Positions 1 through 4,246 of a stretch of DNA of 6,821 nt are shown in pieces. Under the pieces are notes generated by a model. That model ran no database searches, had not been told where the DNA came from, and was given only the letters and a program-made list of their open reading frames with translations. The stretch is from an uncultured Oscillospiraceae bacterium (GTDB taxonomy: Bacteria > Bacillota > Clostridia > Oscillospirales > Ruminococcaceae). Position 1 is the stretch's first letter. Every line of letters begins with the position of its first letter. Where the stretch lies: contig CATXYA010000090.1 of NCBI GenBank assembly GCA_958403605.1, positions 1-6,821 on the forward strand, read 5' to 3'. The position numbers and the translations under genes are program-made.

Positions 1-150
1 GACGGATTGGTACTGCGCCGGGAATATCCGCAGGTGCCGCCGAAGGTGGAATACCGCCTCTCGGAAATGGGGCAGTCGATGATGCCCATTTTGCAGGCGC
101 TGTGCCGCTGGGGCGCCCAGCACGTGCCGCCGGACTGGCAGCCGGCGTAA
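1..150 (+). CDS. HxlR-family winged-helix transcriptional regulator, C-terminal fragment
   Basis: The reading frame is open from the first base and gives 49 residues before a TAA stop; the start lies outside the window. It reads DGLVLRREYPQVPPKVEYRL in its first 20 codons, followed by SEMGQSMMPIL and a Trp-Gly pair. This matches the wing and C-terminal dimerisation helix of the HxlR family (YodB, HxlR, YtfH types), whose hallmark is DGL(V/I)xRxxYxxVPPKVEYxLTxxG. Members are small DNA-binding repressors or activators, often responding to redox or reactive electrophiles through an N-terminal cysteine, which is not visible here. The fragment ends 96 bases before the lipoprotein gene on the same strand, so co-transcription with it is possible but not shown. 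Family assignment is confident; the regulated genes are unknown. Confidence 0.9.
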   Translation, partial: DGLVLRREYPQVPPKVEYRLSEMGQSMMPILQALCRWGAQHVPPDWQPA

Positions 151-178
151 GGGCGAAAAAAACACGAGTTTGGTCGCG

Positions 179-194
179 AGGGGCCGGGGCCCCT
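179..194 (+). other. GC-rich hairpin between the HxlR and barnase genes
   Basis: AGGGGC (179-184) pairs with GCCCCT (189-194) around a CGGG loop. No T-run follows, so it is not a canonical intrinsic terminator. It could weaken read-through from the HxlR gene or simply reflect the very high G+C here. No convincing -35/-10 pair was found between this hairpin and the next gene; TGGTAAACT at 214-222 resembles an extended -10 but lacks a matching -35. Confidence 0.35.
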
Positions 195-233
195 GGGCGG
201 CGGGCCGGGAACGTGGTAAACTGAGCCTATTAC

Positions 234-240
234 AAGGAGG
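234..240 (+). promoter_or_regulatory. Ribosome binding site of the barnase-like gene
   Basis: AAGGAGG is a near-perfect Shine-Dalgarno sequence, 6 bases before the ATG at 247. It fixes the start of the lipoprotein gene so that the lipobox cysteine is residue 20. Confidence 0.85.
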
Positions 241-246
241 GATGGC

Positions 247-795
247 ATGAAACGGTTGATCGCGGTGCTGCTGGCCCTGGCGCTGGCGGTATCGCTGGCC
301 GGGTGCGCGCCGGGCGCCCTATCCGAGGGTGCGGGGAGCGCGGTTTCTTCCAGCGTTTCCGGCGGGGCGGCTCTTTCCGGCGTTTCTTCCGGGGCGGCTT
401 CCGCCGCCAGCGAAGCCCCGGACGTCCTGGACGCGGACGGCTTTTACTACGACCTGGAGCATGTGGTGCGCTATCTGGAAACCTACGGCGCGCTGCCGCC
501 GAACTACATCACCAAGGCCGAGGCACGGGCGCTGGGCTGGGAGGGCGGCCCGGTGGACCGCTGGCAGGAAGGGGCCGCCATTGGCGGCGACCGCTTTGGC
601 AACCGCGAGGGCCTGCTGCCCACGGCCCAGAGCCGCCGCTACACGGAGTGCGACCTGGACACGCTAGGTGCCGGGGGCCGGGGCGCGAAACGGCTGATCT
701 TTTCCAGCGACGGGCTTTATTTTTACACGGAGGACCATTACGAGAGCTTCCAGGAAGTATGGGTGACCGCGGACGGAGAGGTGGTGTGGGAATGA
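247..795 (+). CDS. Barnase-family ribonuclease with lipoprotein signal peptide
   Basis: A 182-residue secreted guanyl-type RNase precursor. Residues 1-20 form a type II signal peptide: MKR, a hydrophobic stretch, then lipobox LAGC with the lipidated Cys at 20. Residues 21-58 are a Ser/Gly/Ala-rich tether. Residues about 66-171 align by eye with Bacillus barnase: RYLETYGALPPNYITKAEA, then ALGW, IGGDRFGNREGLLP, YTE, KRLIFSSD and TEDHYESF. The catalytic set is intact: Glu134 (barnase Glu73, general base), His164 (His102, general acid), Lys90 (Lys27), Arg120 (Arg59), Arg145 (Arg83) and Arg149 (Arg87). A tail of about 10 residues extends past the usual barnase C-terminus. The enzyme would cleave RNA, preferring G, and would sit on the outer face of the membrane unless released. 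The barstar gene overlaps its stop codon, which supports a toxin/immunity pair. The family call is near certain; the lipid anchor is inferred from the lipobox. Confidence 0.95.
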   Translation: MKRLIAVLLALALAVSLAGCAPGALSEGAGSAVSSSVSGGAALSGVSSGAASAASEAPDVLDADGFYYDLEHVVRYLETYGALPPNYITKAEARALGWEGGPVDRWQEGAAIGGDRFGNREGLLPTAQSRRYTECDLDTLGAGGRGAKRLIFSSDGLYFYTEDHYESFQEVWVTADGEVVWE

Positions 796-1061
796 ACCGG
801 ATCGAGCTGGACTGCGCGCAGATGCAGCAGCGGGAGGCCGCCCACGCCTATCTGGCGGCGGCGCTGGCGCTGCCGCCCTATTACGGGCGCAACCTGGACG
901 CGCTGTTCGACTGTCTGACGAGCCTGGGGCCCTGCACGCTGGTGCTGTGCCGCACAAGCGCCTGGGCCGCGGCGGACAGCTACGGCCAGCGGCTGTTGCC
1001 TGTGCTGCTGGAGGCCGCGGCGGAAAACCCGCTGCTGCATGTGGAAATACGGGAAGATTGA
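792..1061 (+). CDS. Barstar-family ribonuclease inhibitor (immunity protein)
   Basis: An 89-residue cytoplasmic protein without a signal peptide, the length of Bacillus barstar (about 90). Residues 26-43 read ALPPYYGRNLDALFDCLT, almost identical to the barnase-binding helix and loop of barstar. Tyr30 (barstar Tyr29), Asp36 (Asp35) and Asp40 (Asp39, the residue that fills the barnase active site) are present; barstar Trp38 is replaced by Phe39. Glu74 and Glu78 match barstar Glu76 and Glu80. The ATG overlaps the upstream TGA as ATGA (792-795), with GGAGAGG at 775-781 as a possible RBS, so translation is probably coupled to the RNase gene. Its role would be to neutralise RNase that has not been exported. 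An upstream in-frame extension exists, but it only reads through the RNase gene in another frame. The start at 792 is preferred because it matches the family N-terminus. Confidence 0.95.
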   Translation: MNRIELDCAQMQQREAAHAYLAAALALPPYYGRNLDALFDCLTSLGPCTLVLCRTSAWAAADSYGQRLLPVLLEAAAENPLLHVEIRED

Positions 1062-1064
1062 CAA

Positions 1065-1097
1065 GGGGGCGCGTTGCAAAACGCGCCCTTCCTTTCC
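1065..1097 (+). terminator. Intrinsic terminator of the barnase-barstar operon
   Basis: The stem GGGCGCGTT (1067-1075) pairs with AACGCGCCC (1080-1088) around a GCAA (GNRA) tetraloop, and two G-T pairs extend it. It starts 3 bases after the barstar stop. The tail TTCCTTTCC is only moderately T-rich, so termination may be imperfect. Confidence 0.75.
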
Positions 1098-1103
1098 AAA
1101 TCT

Positions 1104-1189
1104 TATGGCCAAACAATAGCCATATCGAATTGCCCTTTTCCCCTCCATAATAAGAGCAAGAGGGGGCCGCAAAGCTTTGATTCGATATG
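1104..1189 (+). promoter_or_regulatory. Candidate promoter/operator region of the small HTH gene
   Basis: The 79 bases between the operon terminator and the TTG start are clearly less GC-rich than their surroundings. They carry TATGGC (1104-1109) inverted against GCCATA (1119-1124), and CATATCGAAT (1121-1130) perfectly inverted against ATTCGATATG (1180-1189), whose right arm lies in codons 2-5 of the HTH gene. A -10-like CATAAT lies at 1146-1151, with only a weak -35 match (TATCGA, 1123-1128) inside the left arm at a 17-base spacing. Two arms flanking a start region are what an autoregulatory operator would look like, but no binding can be read from sequence alone. Confidence 0.4.
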
Positions 1190-1386
1190 ATCCACTTTGG
1201 AAAACGATGGCGCGCCGTAAAGTGACCACCTATACTTTACGGGTCAAGTATAATATGAGCCACGCCACCGTTCAGCGGCTGCAGGGGAATCTGCCGGTCT
1301 CCACGCATACCCTTGACAAATTGTGCCGGATCCTGGATTGCCGCTTGGAAGATATTGCGGTATATGTATCAGAAGAAGAAACATAA
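1177..1386 (+). CDS. Small Cro/CI-type HTH transcriptional regulator
   Basis: A 69-residue protein that is almost entirely a single XRE-type helix-turn-helix domain. The start MIRYDPLWKTM is the usual N-terminus of the short Cro/CI-like (HTH_26/YozG-type) regulators of Firmicutes. It is followed by the HTH core (about residues 17-40) and by a conserved-looking C-terminal half reading STHTLDKLCRILDCRLEDIA (about residues 42-61). The start codon is TTG at 1177, chosen because it restores the family N-terminus and follows AAGAGGGGG (1158-1166) by 10 bases; the next ATG would delete the first conserved residues. The gene stands alone between two terminators. Counting three 60-base lines gives about 51% G+C against about 70% in a sampled peptidase line, a hint of separate origin. 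Target genes are unknown; nearby inverted repeats suggest self-regulation. Confidence 0.88.
   Translation: MIRYDPLWKTMARRKVTTYTLRVKYNMSHATVQRLQGNLPVSTHTLDKLCRILDCRLEDIAVYVSEEET
1215..1242 (+). repeat. Inverted repeat inside the HTH gene
   Basis: CCGTAAAGT (1215-1223) is perfectly inverted against ACTTTACGG (1234-1242) with a 10-base spacer. A second overlapping pair, TATACTT (1231-1237) and AAGTATA (1246-1252), lies next to it. They fall in the codons just before and within the predicted HTH. They may be an intragenic operator, an mRNA hairpin affecting translation, or coincidence in an AT-richer gene. Confidence 0.45.
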
Positions 1387-1422
1387 AAACGCGCCTGGAA
1401 ATTCGTTTCCGGACGCGTTTTT
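1385..1422 (+). terminator. Intrinsic terminator of the HTH gene, possibly bidirectional
   Basis: A 17-base left arm (1385-1401) beginning AAAAACGCG pairs with 1406-1422, ending CGCGTTTTT, around a TTCG tetraloop. There is one mismatch and one G-T pair. The A-tract overlaps the TAA stop and the T-tract ends the hairpin, so it could also terminate transcription arriving from the opposite strand. Confidence 0.9.
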
Positions 1423-1501
1423 GAGTATAAGAAAGGTTTTCCACCAGTATTGATGCCATGCGCTCCCTTCCGTGGGTTTGGGGCCGCTCCCCTTTGGCCC
1501 T

Positions 1502-1532
1502 GCTTGCAAGCGGCAAAGGGACGTGCTATCAT
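1502..1532 (+). promoter_or_regulatory. Promoter of the S9 peptidase gene with palindrome over -35
   Basis: TTGCAA (1504-1509) and TATCAT (1527-1532) are separated by exactly 17 bases, and TGC directly before the -10 makes an extended -10. Transcription would begin near 1539, about 43 bases before the ATG. The -35 is the centre of the perfect palindrome GCTTGCAAGC (1502-1511), and CCCTTTG (1490-1496) is inverted against CAAAGGG (1514-1520) around it. This suggests repressor control, although no regulator can be named. Confidence 0.65.
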
Positions 1533-1569
1533 GGAGCCATCTTACCTTTTCAGAAAAATCAAACGATAC

Positions 1570-1576
1570 AAAGGAG
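1570..1576 (+). promoter_or_regulatory. Ribosome binding site deciding the S9 peptidase start
   Basis: AAAGGAG lies 5 bases before the ATG at 1582. In-frame ATGs at 1450 and 1531 are less likely starts. The first precedes the predicted promoter and has no RBS; the second overlaps the predicted -10 element. Confidence 0.85.
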
Positions 1577-1581
1577 CTGCT

Positions 1582-3534
1582 ATGAAACCGATTGCGATCG
1601 AGACGTTTTTAGAATTTCAATTTGTGAGCGACCCCACCTTTTCGCCGGACGGGCGGTGGATCGCCTTTGTGGTGTCCGCGACGCGGCGGGCGGAGAACGA
1701 CTATGCGGGCGATCTGTACCTGTATGATCTCACGCAGCGGCAGGTGCGGCGGCTGACGGCGGGCGGCGACGCCAAAAGCTACGCCTGGACGGCGCAGAAC
1801 ACGCTGCTGTTCCCCGCGATGCGGGACGCCAAGGCCAAGGAAGAGGCGGCGGCGGGCAAGGAGCTTTCGCTGTTTTACGAGATCTCGCCGGAGGGCGGCG
1901 AGGCGGTGGAGGTGCTGCGGCTGCCGTATCAGGCGCTGGGGCTGCAGGTGCTGCCGGACGGGCGCTGGCTGGTGAAGGTGCTGTACGACAATGCCAGGGA
2001 GACGCGCAAAAAGAACTACGAGGTGGTGGATGAGCTGCCCTTCTGGTTCAACGGCATGGGCTTCACCAACGCCAAGCGCAGCCGCTATCTGCTGGTGGAC
2101 CCGCGCACGGGCGCGCAGGATTTTTTGGCGGACGAATGGACCGACTGCGGGGCCTGCTCGGTCTGCGGCGACCGGCTGCTGTACGCGGCGACGCCCTGGA
2201 AGCAGAGCGTGCAGGGCCTGGACGCGGGGCTGTACCTCTACCATCTCGACACGGGCGAGACCGAGACGCTGTTTGCGCCGGACACGCTGCGGGTGGAGGC
2301 CTTTGCGCTGCTGAGCGAGACGGAGGCTGTTTTGAACACCACGGGCGCGGCCAGCGCGGACCTGAACGAATACTGCGACCTATATAAGCTGGATCTGGCC
2401 ACCAAGGCCCTGACGCTGTGCCGGGAATACGACGCCTGTGTGGGCGGCGGCAGCGTGGGCACGGACGCGCGCCATGGCGGCGGCCGCGGGCAGAAGGCCC
2501 TGGACGGCAGCTACTATTTCCTCTCCACGGTGGAGGACTTCACCCGCCTGTGGCGGCTGGCGCCGGACGGCGCGCTGGCGGGGCCGCTGACGGCGGGCAG
2601 CAGCTGCGACAGCTTCGACGTGAACGGCGGCCATTTGGTGAGCTGCGAATTCCGGGTGCTGGCCGCGGACGGCGGCCCGGCGCTGGCGGAGCTGTACCTG
2701 GACGGCGAGCAGATCACCCATTTCAGCGACGGCCTGGCGGCGGAATATTCCGTGTGCCTGCCGGAACCGCTGGTTTTTTCCGCCGCCGACGGCACCGCGC
2801 TGCACGGCTGGGTGTTGAAGCCCGCGGGATACACGGCGGGCGCGTCTTACCCCGGCATCCTGCACATCCACGGCGGGCCGCGCACGGTGTTTTCCGACGT
2901 GTTCCACCACGAGATGCAGCTGTGGGCGAACGCGGGCTACTTTGTCTTTTACTGCAACCCCCGCGGCTCGGACGGGCGCGGGACGGCCTTCGGCGACATC
3001 AACGGGCGCTACGGCACCGTGGACTATGACGATCTGATGGCCTTCACGGACGAGGTGCTGCGGCGGTATCCCGCGGTGGACAGGGCGCGGCTGGGCGTGA
3101 CGGGCGGCTCCTACGGCGGGTTTATGACCAACTGGATCGTGGGCCACACGGACCGCTTTGCCGCCGCGGTGTCGCAGCGGTCCATCGCCAACTGGGTGTC
3201 GTTTGAGCACAACTCGGACATTGGGCCGATGTTCACGCCGCACAACCAGAAGTCCACCACGCGGCAGGACCCGGCGCTGCTGTGGGAGCAATCGCCGCTG
3301 AAATACGCGCCGAACTGCAAAACGCCGCTGCTGCTGATCCACTCGGACGAGGACTACCGCTGCTACATGGCCGAGGGCTTTGCCATGTACAGCGCCGTGA
3401 AGCGCAACGGCTGCCCGGCCAAGCTGTGCCTGTTCCACGGGGAGAACCACGAGCTGTCCCGCAGCGGCAAGCCGGAGAACCGCATCGACCGCATGCGGGA
3501 GATCCTGGCGTGGATGGACCTTTATTTGAAGTGA
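1582..3534 (+). CDS. S9-family serine peptidase (prolyl oligopeptidase / acylaminoacyl-peptidase type)
   Basis: A 650-residue peptidase of the usual family length, with no signal peptide or membrane segment, so it is probably cytoplasmic. Residues about 1-390 form the N-terminal beta-propeller, with PD40/TolB-like blades such as FSPDGRW (20-26) and LPDGRW further on. This part limits access of substrates to short peptides. Residues about 393-650 form the alpha/beta-hydrolase catalytic domain. HGGP (430-433) shapes the oxyanion region. The nucleophile is Ser510 in GGSYGGF, Asp591 lies in HSDEDYRC and His623 in GENHE, so the triad is complete. A Gly-rich loop lies near 299-303. The enzyme would release dipeptides or acyl-amino acids, or cleave after proline; the exact specificity cannot be read. 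The gene appears monocistronic, with its own promoter and terminator, and converges on the efflux operon. A peptide-scavenging role is inferred. Confidence 0.95.
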   Translation: MKPIAIETFLEFQFVSDPTFSPDGRWIAFVVSATRRAENDYAGDLYLYDLTQRQVRRLTAGGDAKSYAWTAQNTLLFPAMRDAKAKEEAAAGKELSLFYEISPEGGEAVEVLRLPYQALGLQVLPDGRWLVKVLYDNARETRKKNYEVVDELPFWFNGMGFTNAKRSRYLLVDPRTGAQDFLADEWTDCGACSVCGDRLLYAATPWKQSVQGLDAGLYLYHLDTGETETLFAPDTLRVEAFALLSETEAVLNTTGAASADLNEYCDLYKLDLATKALTLCREYDACVGGGSVGTDARHGGGRGQKALDGSYYFLSTVEDFTRLWRLAPDGALAGPLTAGSSCDSFDVNGGHLVSCEFRVLAADGGPALAELYLDGEQITHFSDGLAAEYSVCLPEPLVFSAADGTALHGWVLKPAGYTAGASYPGILHIHGGPRTVFSDVFHHEMQLWANAGYFVFYCNPRGSDGRGTAFGDINGRYGTVDYDDLMAFTDEVLRRYPAVDRARLGVTGGSYGGFMTNWIVGHTDRFAAAVSQRSIANWVSFEHNSDIGPMFTPHNQKSTTRQDPALLWEQSPLKYAPNCKTPLLLIHSDEDYRCYMAEGFAMYSAVKRNGCPAKLCLFHGENHELSRSGKPENRIDRMREILAWMDLYLK

Positions 3535-3546
3535 GAAGCTAAAAGC

Positions 3547-3581
3547 AAAAGCAGCCGCAGAGTTCCTGCGGCTGCTTTTTT
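3547..3581 (+). terminator. Intrinsic terminator of the S9 peptidase gene
   Basis: AAAAGCAGCCGCAG (3547-3560) pairs perfectly with CTGCGGCTGCTTTT (3566-3579) around an AGTTC loop and runs into six T residues (3576-3581). It begins 12 bases after the stop codon and is a textbook Rho-independent terminator. Its A-rich left arm could also serve the opposite strand. Confidence 0.95.
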
Positions 3582-3618
3582 GTGGTTTTTTGGAAGAGCG
3601 GTGGAGAGGGGCAGGTTT

Positions 3619-3659
3619 GCGGGCGCCCCCTGCATGGGGGATGCTGGCGGGCGCCCCCT
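3619..3659. repeat. 13-base direct repeat at the edge of the intergenic element
   Basis: GCGGGCGCCCCCT occurs at 3619-3631 and again at 3647-3659, a 28-base period. The second copy overlaps the left end of the inverted-repeat element. It may be a partial duplication of the element's end, or an older, truncated copy beside it. Confidence 0.6.
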
Positions 3660-3666
3660 CATCCGT

Positions 3667-3707
3667 CAGCCGCTTTGCGGCTGCCACCTTCCCCCACCGG
3701 GGGAAGG
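3667..3707. repeat. Two adjacent short-loop hairpins at the left end of the element
   Basis: CAGCCGC (3667-3673) pairs with GCGGCTG (3677-3683) across TTT. CCTTCCCCC (3687-3695) pairs with GGGGGAAGG (3699-3707) across ACC. Both stems are perfect. Very short loops on strong stems are typical of REP-like intergenic repeats. The second hairpin is related to the inner inverted-repeat ends at 3804 and 4199. Confidence 0.75.
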
Positions 3708-3710
3708 CGA

Positions 3711-3739
3711 TTGTTTTTCCTTCTTTCGCGGAAAAACAA
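3711..3739. repeat. Perfect 10-base-pair hairpin
   Basis: TTGTTTTTCC (3711-3720) pairs with GGAAAAACAA (3730-3739) around the loop TTCTTTCGC. No T-run follows on the plus strand. It is part of the chain of hairpins that fills this intergenic region. Confidence 0.65.
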
Positions 3740-3781
3740 CGTAGCTTTACGCTTACTTAAAAATTTTAATAAGTAGTAGCA

Positions 3782-3797
3782 GGGCGGCTTGCCGCCC
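3782..3797. repeat. GC-rich hairpin just before the inner inverted repeat
   Basis: GGGCGGC (3782-3788) is inverted against GCCGCCC (3791-3797) with only TT between them. An AT-rich imperfect hairpin (TTAAAA/TTTTAA and flanks, about 3754-3778) stands immediately to its left. Together they form the 95-base spacer between the left outer and inner repeat ends. Confidence 0.6.
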
Positions 3798-3803
3798 GCG
3801 TTG

Positions 3804-3836
3804 CCTTCCCCCGGTGGGGCAATGTCATCAACTTAA
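3804..3836. repeat. Inner inverted repeat, left arm (33 bases)
   Basis: The arm runs from CCTTCCCCCGGTGGGG to ATCAACTTAA. It matches the reverse complement of 4167-4199 at 30 of 33 positions, and the three mismatches are contiguous bases in the GGT core. Similarity stops abruptly at both arm ends, giving a discrete 396-base unit from 3804 to 4199. Confidence 0.85.
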
Positions 3837-3880
3837 CAAAAAGCGAAGAAGGAAAGCAATCATGCCTTTCAGAGGGGCTT

Positions 3881-4126
3881 GGGGACGTAAGTCCCCATTT
3901 TGAAATTCGGTCCTGCGGGCCAATGCAGCGCATTGAGCGAACGTTATGGCATAAAGTACTGTTAGTGAGCGTGCCCGCAGGGCCTTCCTTGTTTAGCGCC
4001 AGGGGGTCGCGAGGGGGGCCTCGCAATGCCCCCCTCGCCCCTCTTTGGTTCTTTCTCGGGACCGAGAAAGAACATTCTCCCGGCGAAATGCGAAGCAGTG
4101 AGCAGGATACAGGGATGATTCCTGCT
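3881..4126. repeat. Series of hairpins inside the inner element
   Basis: Several perfect stems follow one another. GGGGAC/GTCCCC has a GTAA (GNRA) loop (3881-3896). CCTGCGGGC (3912-3920) pairs with GCCCGCAGG (3973-3981) and encloses CAATGC/GCATTG (3921-3935). GCGAGGGGGG (4009-4018) pairs with CCCCCCTCGC (4029-4038). GTTCTTTCTCGG (4048-4059) pairs with CCGAGAAAGAAC (4062-4073) over a 2-base loop. AGCAGGA (4101-4107) pairs with TCCTGCT (4120-4126). This density could encode a folded RNA or simply be a palindromic mobile repeat. No promoter was identified with confidence. Confidence 0.6.
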
Positions 4127-4166
4127 ATTCCACGCTCCACCGAATTACTTTTATCACAAAGAATCC

Positions 4167-4199
4167 TTAAGTTGATGACATTGCCCCGGTGGGGGAAGG
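4167..4199. repeat. Inner inverted repeat, right arm (33 bases)
   Basis: The arm runs from TTAAGTTGATGACATTGCCC to GGGGGAAGG and is the partner of 3804-3836. Its outer 16 bases (4184-4199) also form part of the right end that matches the far-left copy at 3685-3702, so this arm belongs to both nested pairings. Confidence 0.85.
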
Positions 4200-4246
4200 T
4201 GCCGAATGAAATGAAGCGGATGAAGGGGCGCGCTGGGGCCTTCCCT

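Larger units (their letters stand above)
3651..4231. mobile_element. MITE-like, hairpin-rich intergenic element with nested inverted ends
   Basis: This 581-base non-coding block lies between two convergent transcription units. Its ends are inverted copies of each other. GCGCCCCCTCATCC (3651-3664) matches the reverse complement of 4218-4231 at 13 of 14 positions. After a variable segment of 15-20 bases, CACCTTCCCCCACCGGGG (3685-3702) matches the reverse complement of 4184-4201 at all 18 positions. A further inner inverted repeat starts at 3804 and ends at 4199. No transposase or other credible gene lies inside, and no clear target-site duplication was found at the ends. It may be a non-autonomous transposon relic, a composite of two dispersed intergenic repeats, or a structured RNA locus. 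Copy number in the genome would distinguish these. Confidence 0.6.

Noticed and set aside
303..791. N-terminal extension of the barstar frame
   Set aside because: The extension is Arg/Gly-rich and overlaps the barnase gene in another frame; barstar homologues begin at the ATG at 792.
1249..1254. Perfect TATAAT inside the HTH gene as an internal promoter
   Set aside because: No acceptable -35 lies 16-18 bases upstream, and no gene start in the right position follows it.
1450..1581. 44-residue N-terminal extension of the S9 peptidase
   Set aside because: It has no RBS, precedes or overlaps the predicted promoter, and does not match the family N-terminus; AAAGGAG before 1582 decides the start.
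2380..3687. 435-codon open frame on the minus strand
   Set aside because: It is antisense to the catalytic half of the S9 peptidase, with Arg/Ala/Val-rich composition and no family signature. The peptidase frame carries an unmistakable catalytic triad.
3804..4199. Target-site duplication flanking the inner inverted repeat
   Set aside because: The bases outside the arms (TTG on the left, TGC on the right) do not form a convincing direct duplication longer than 2 bases.
3651..4231. CRISPR array or integron-like array
   Set aside because: The repeats are inverted and nested rather than regularly spaced direct repeats, and there are no spacers of constant length or cas/integrase genes.
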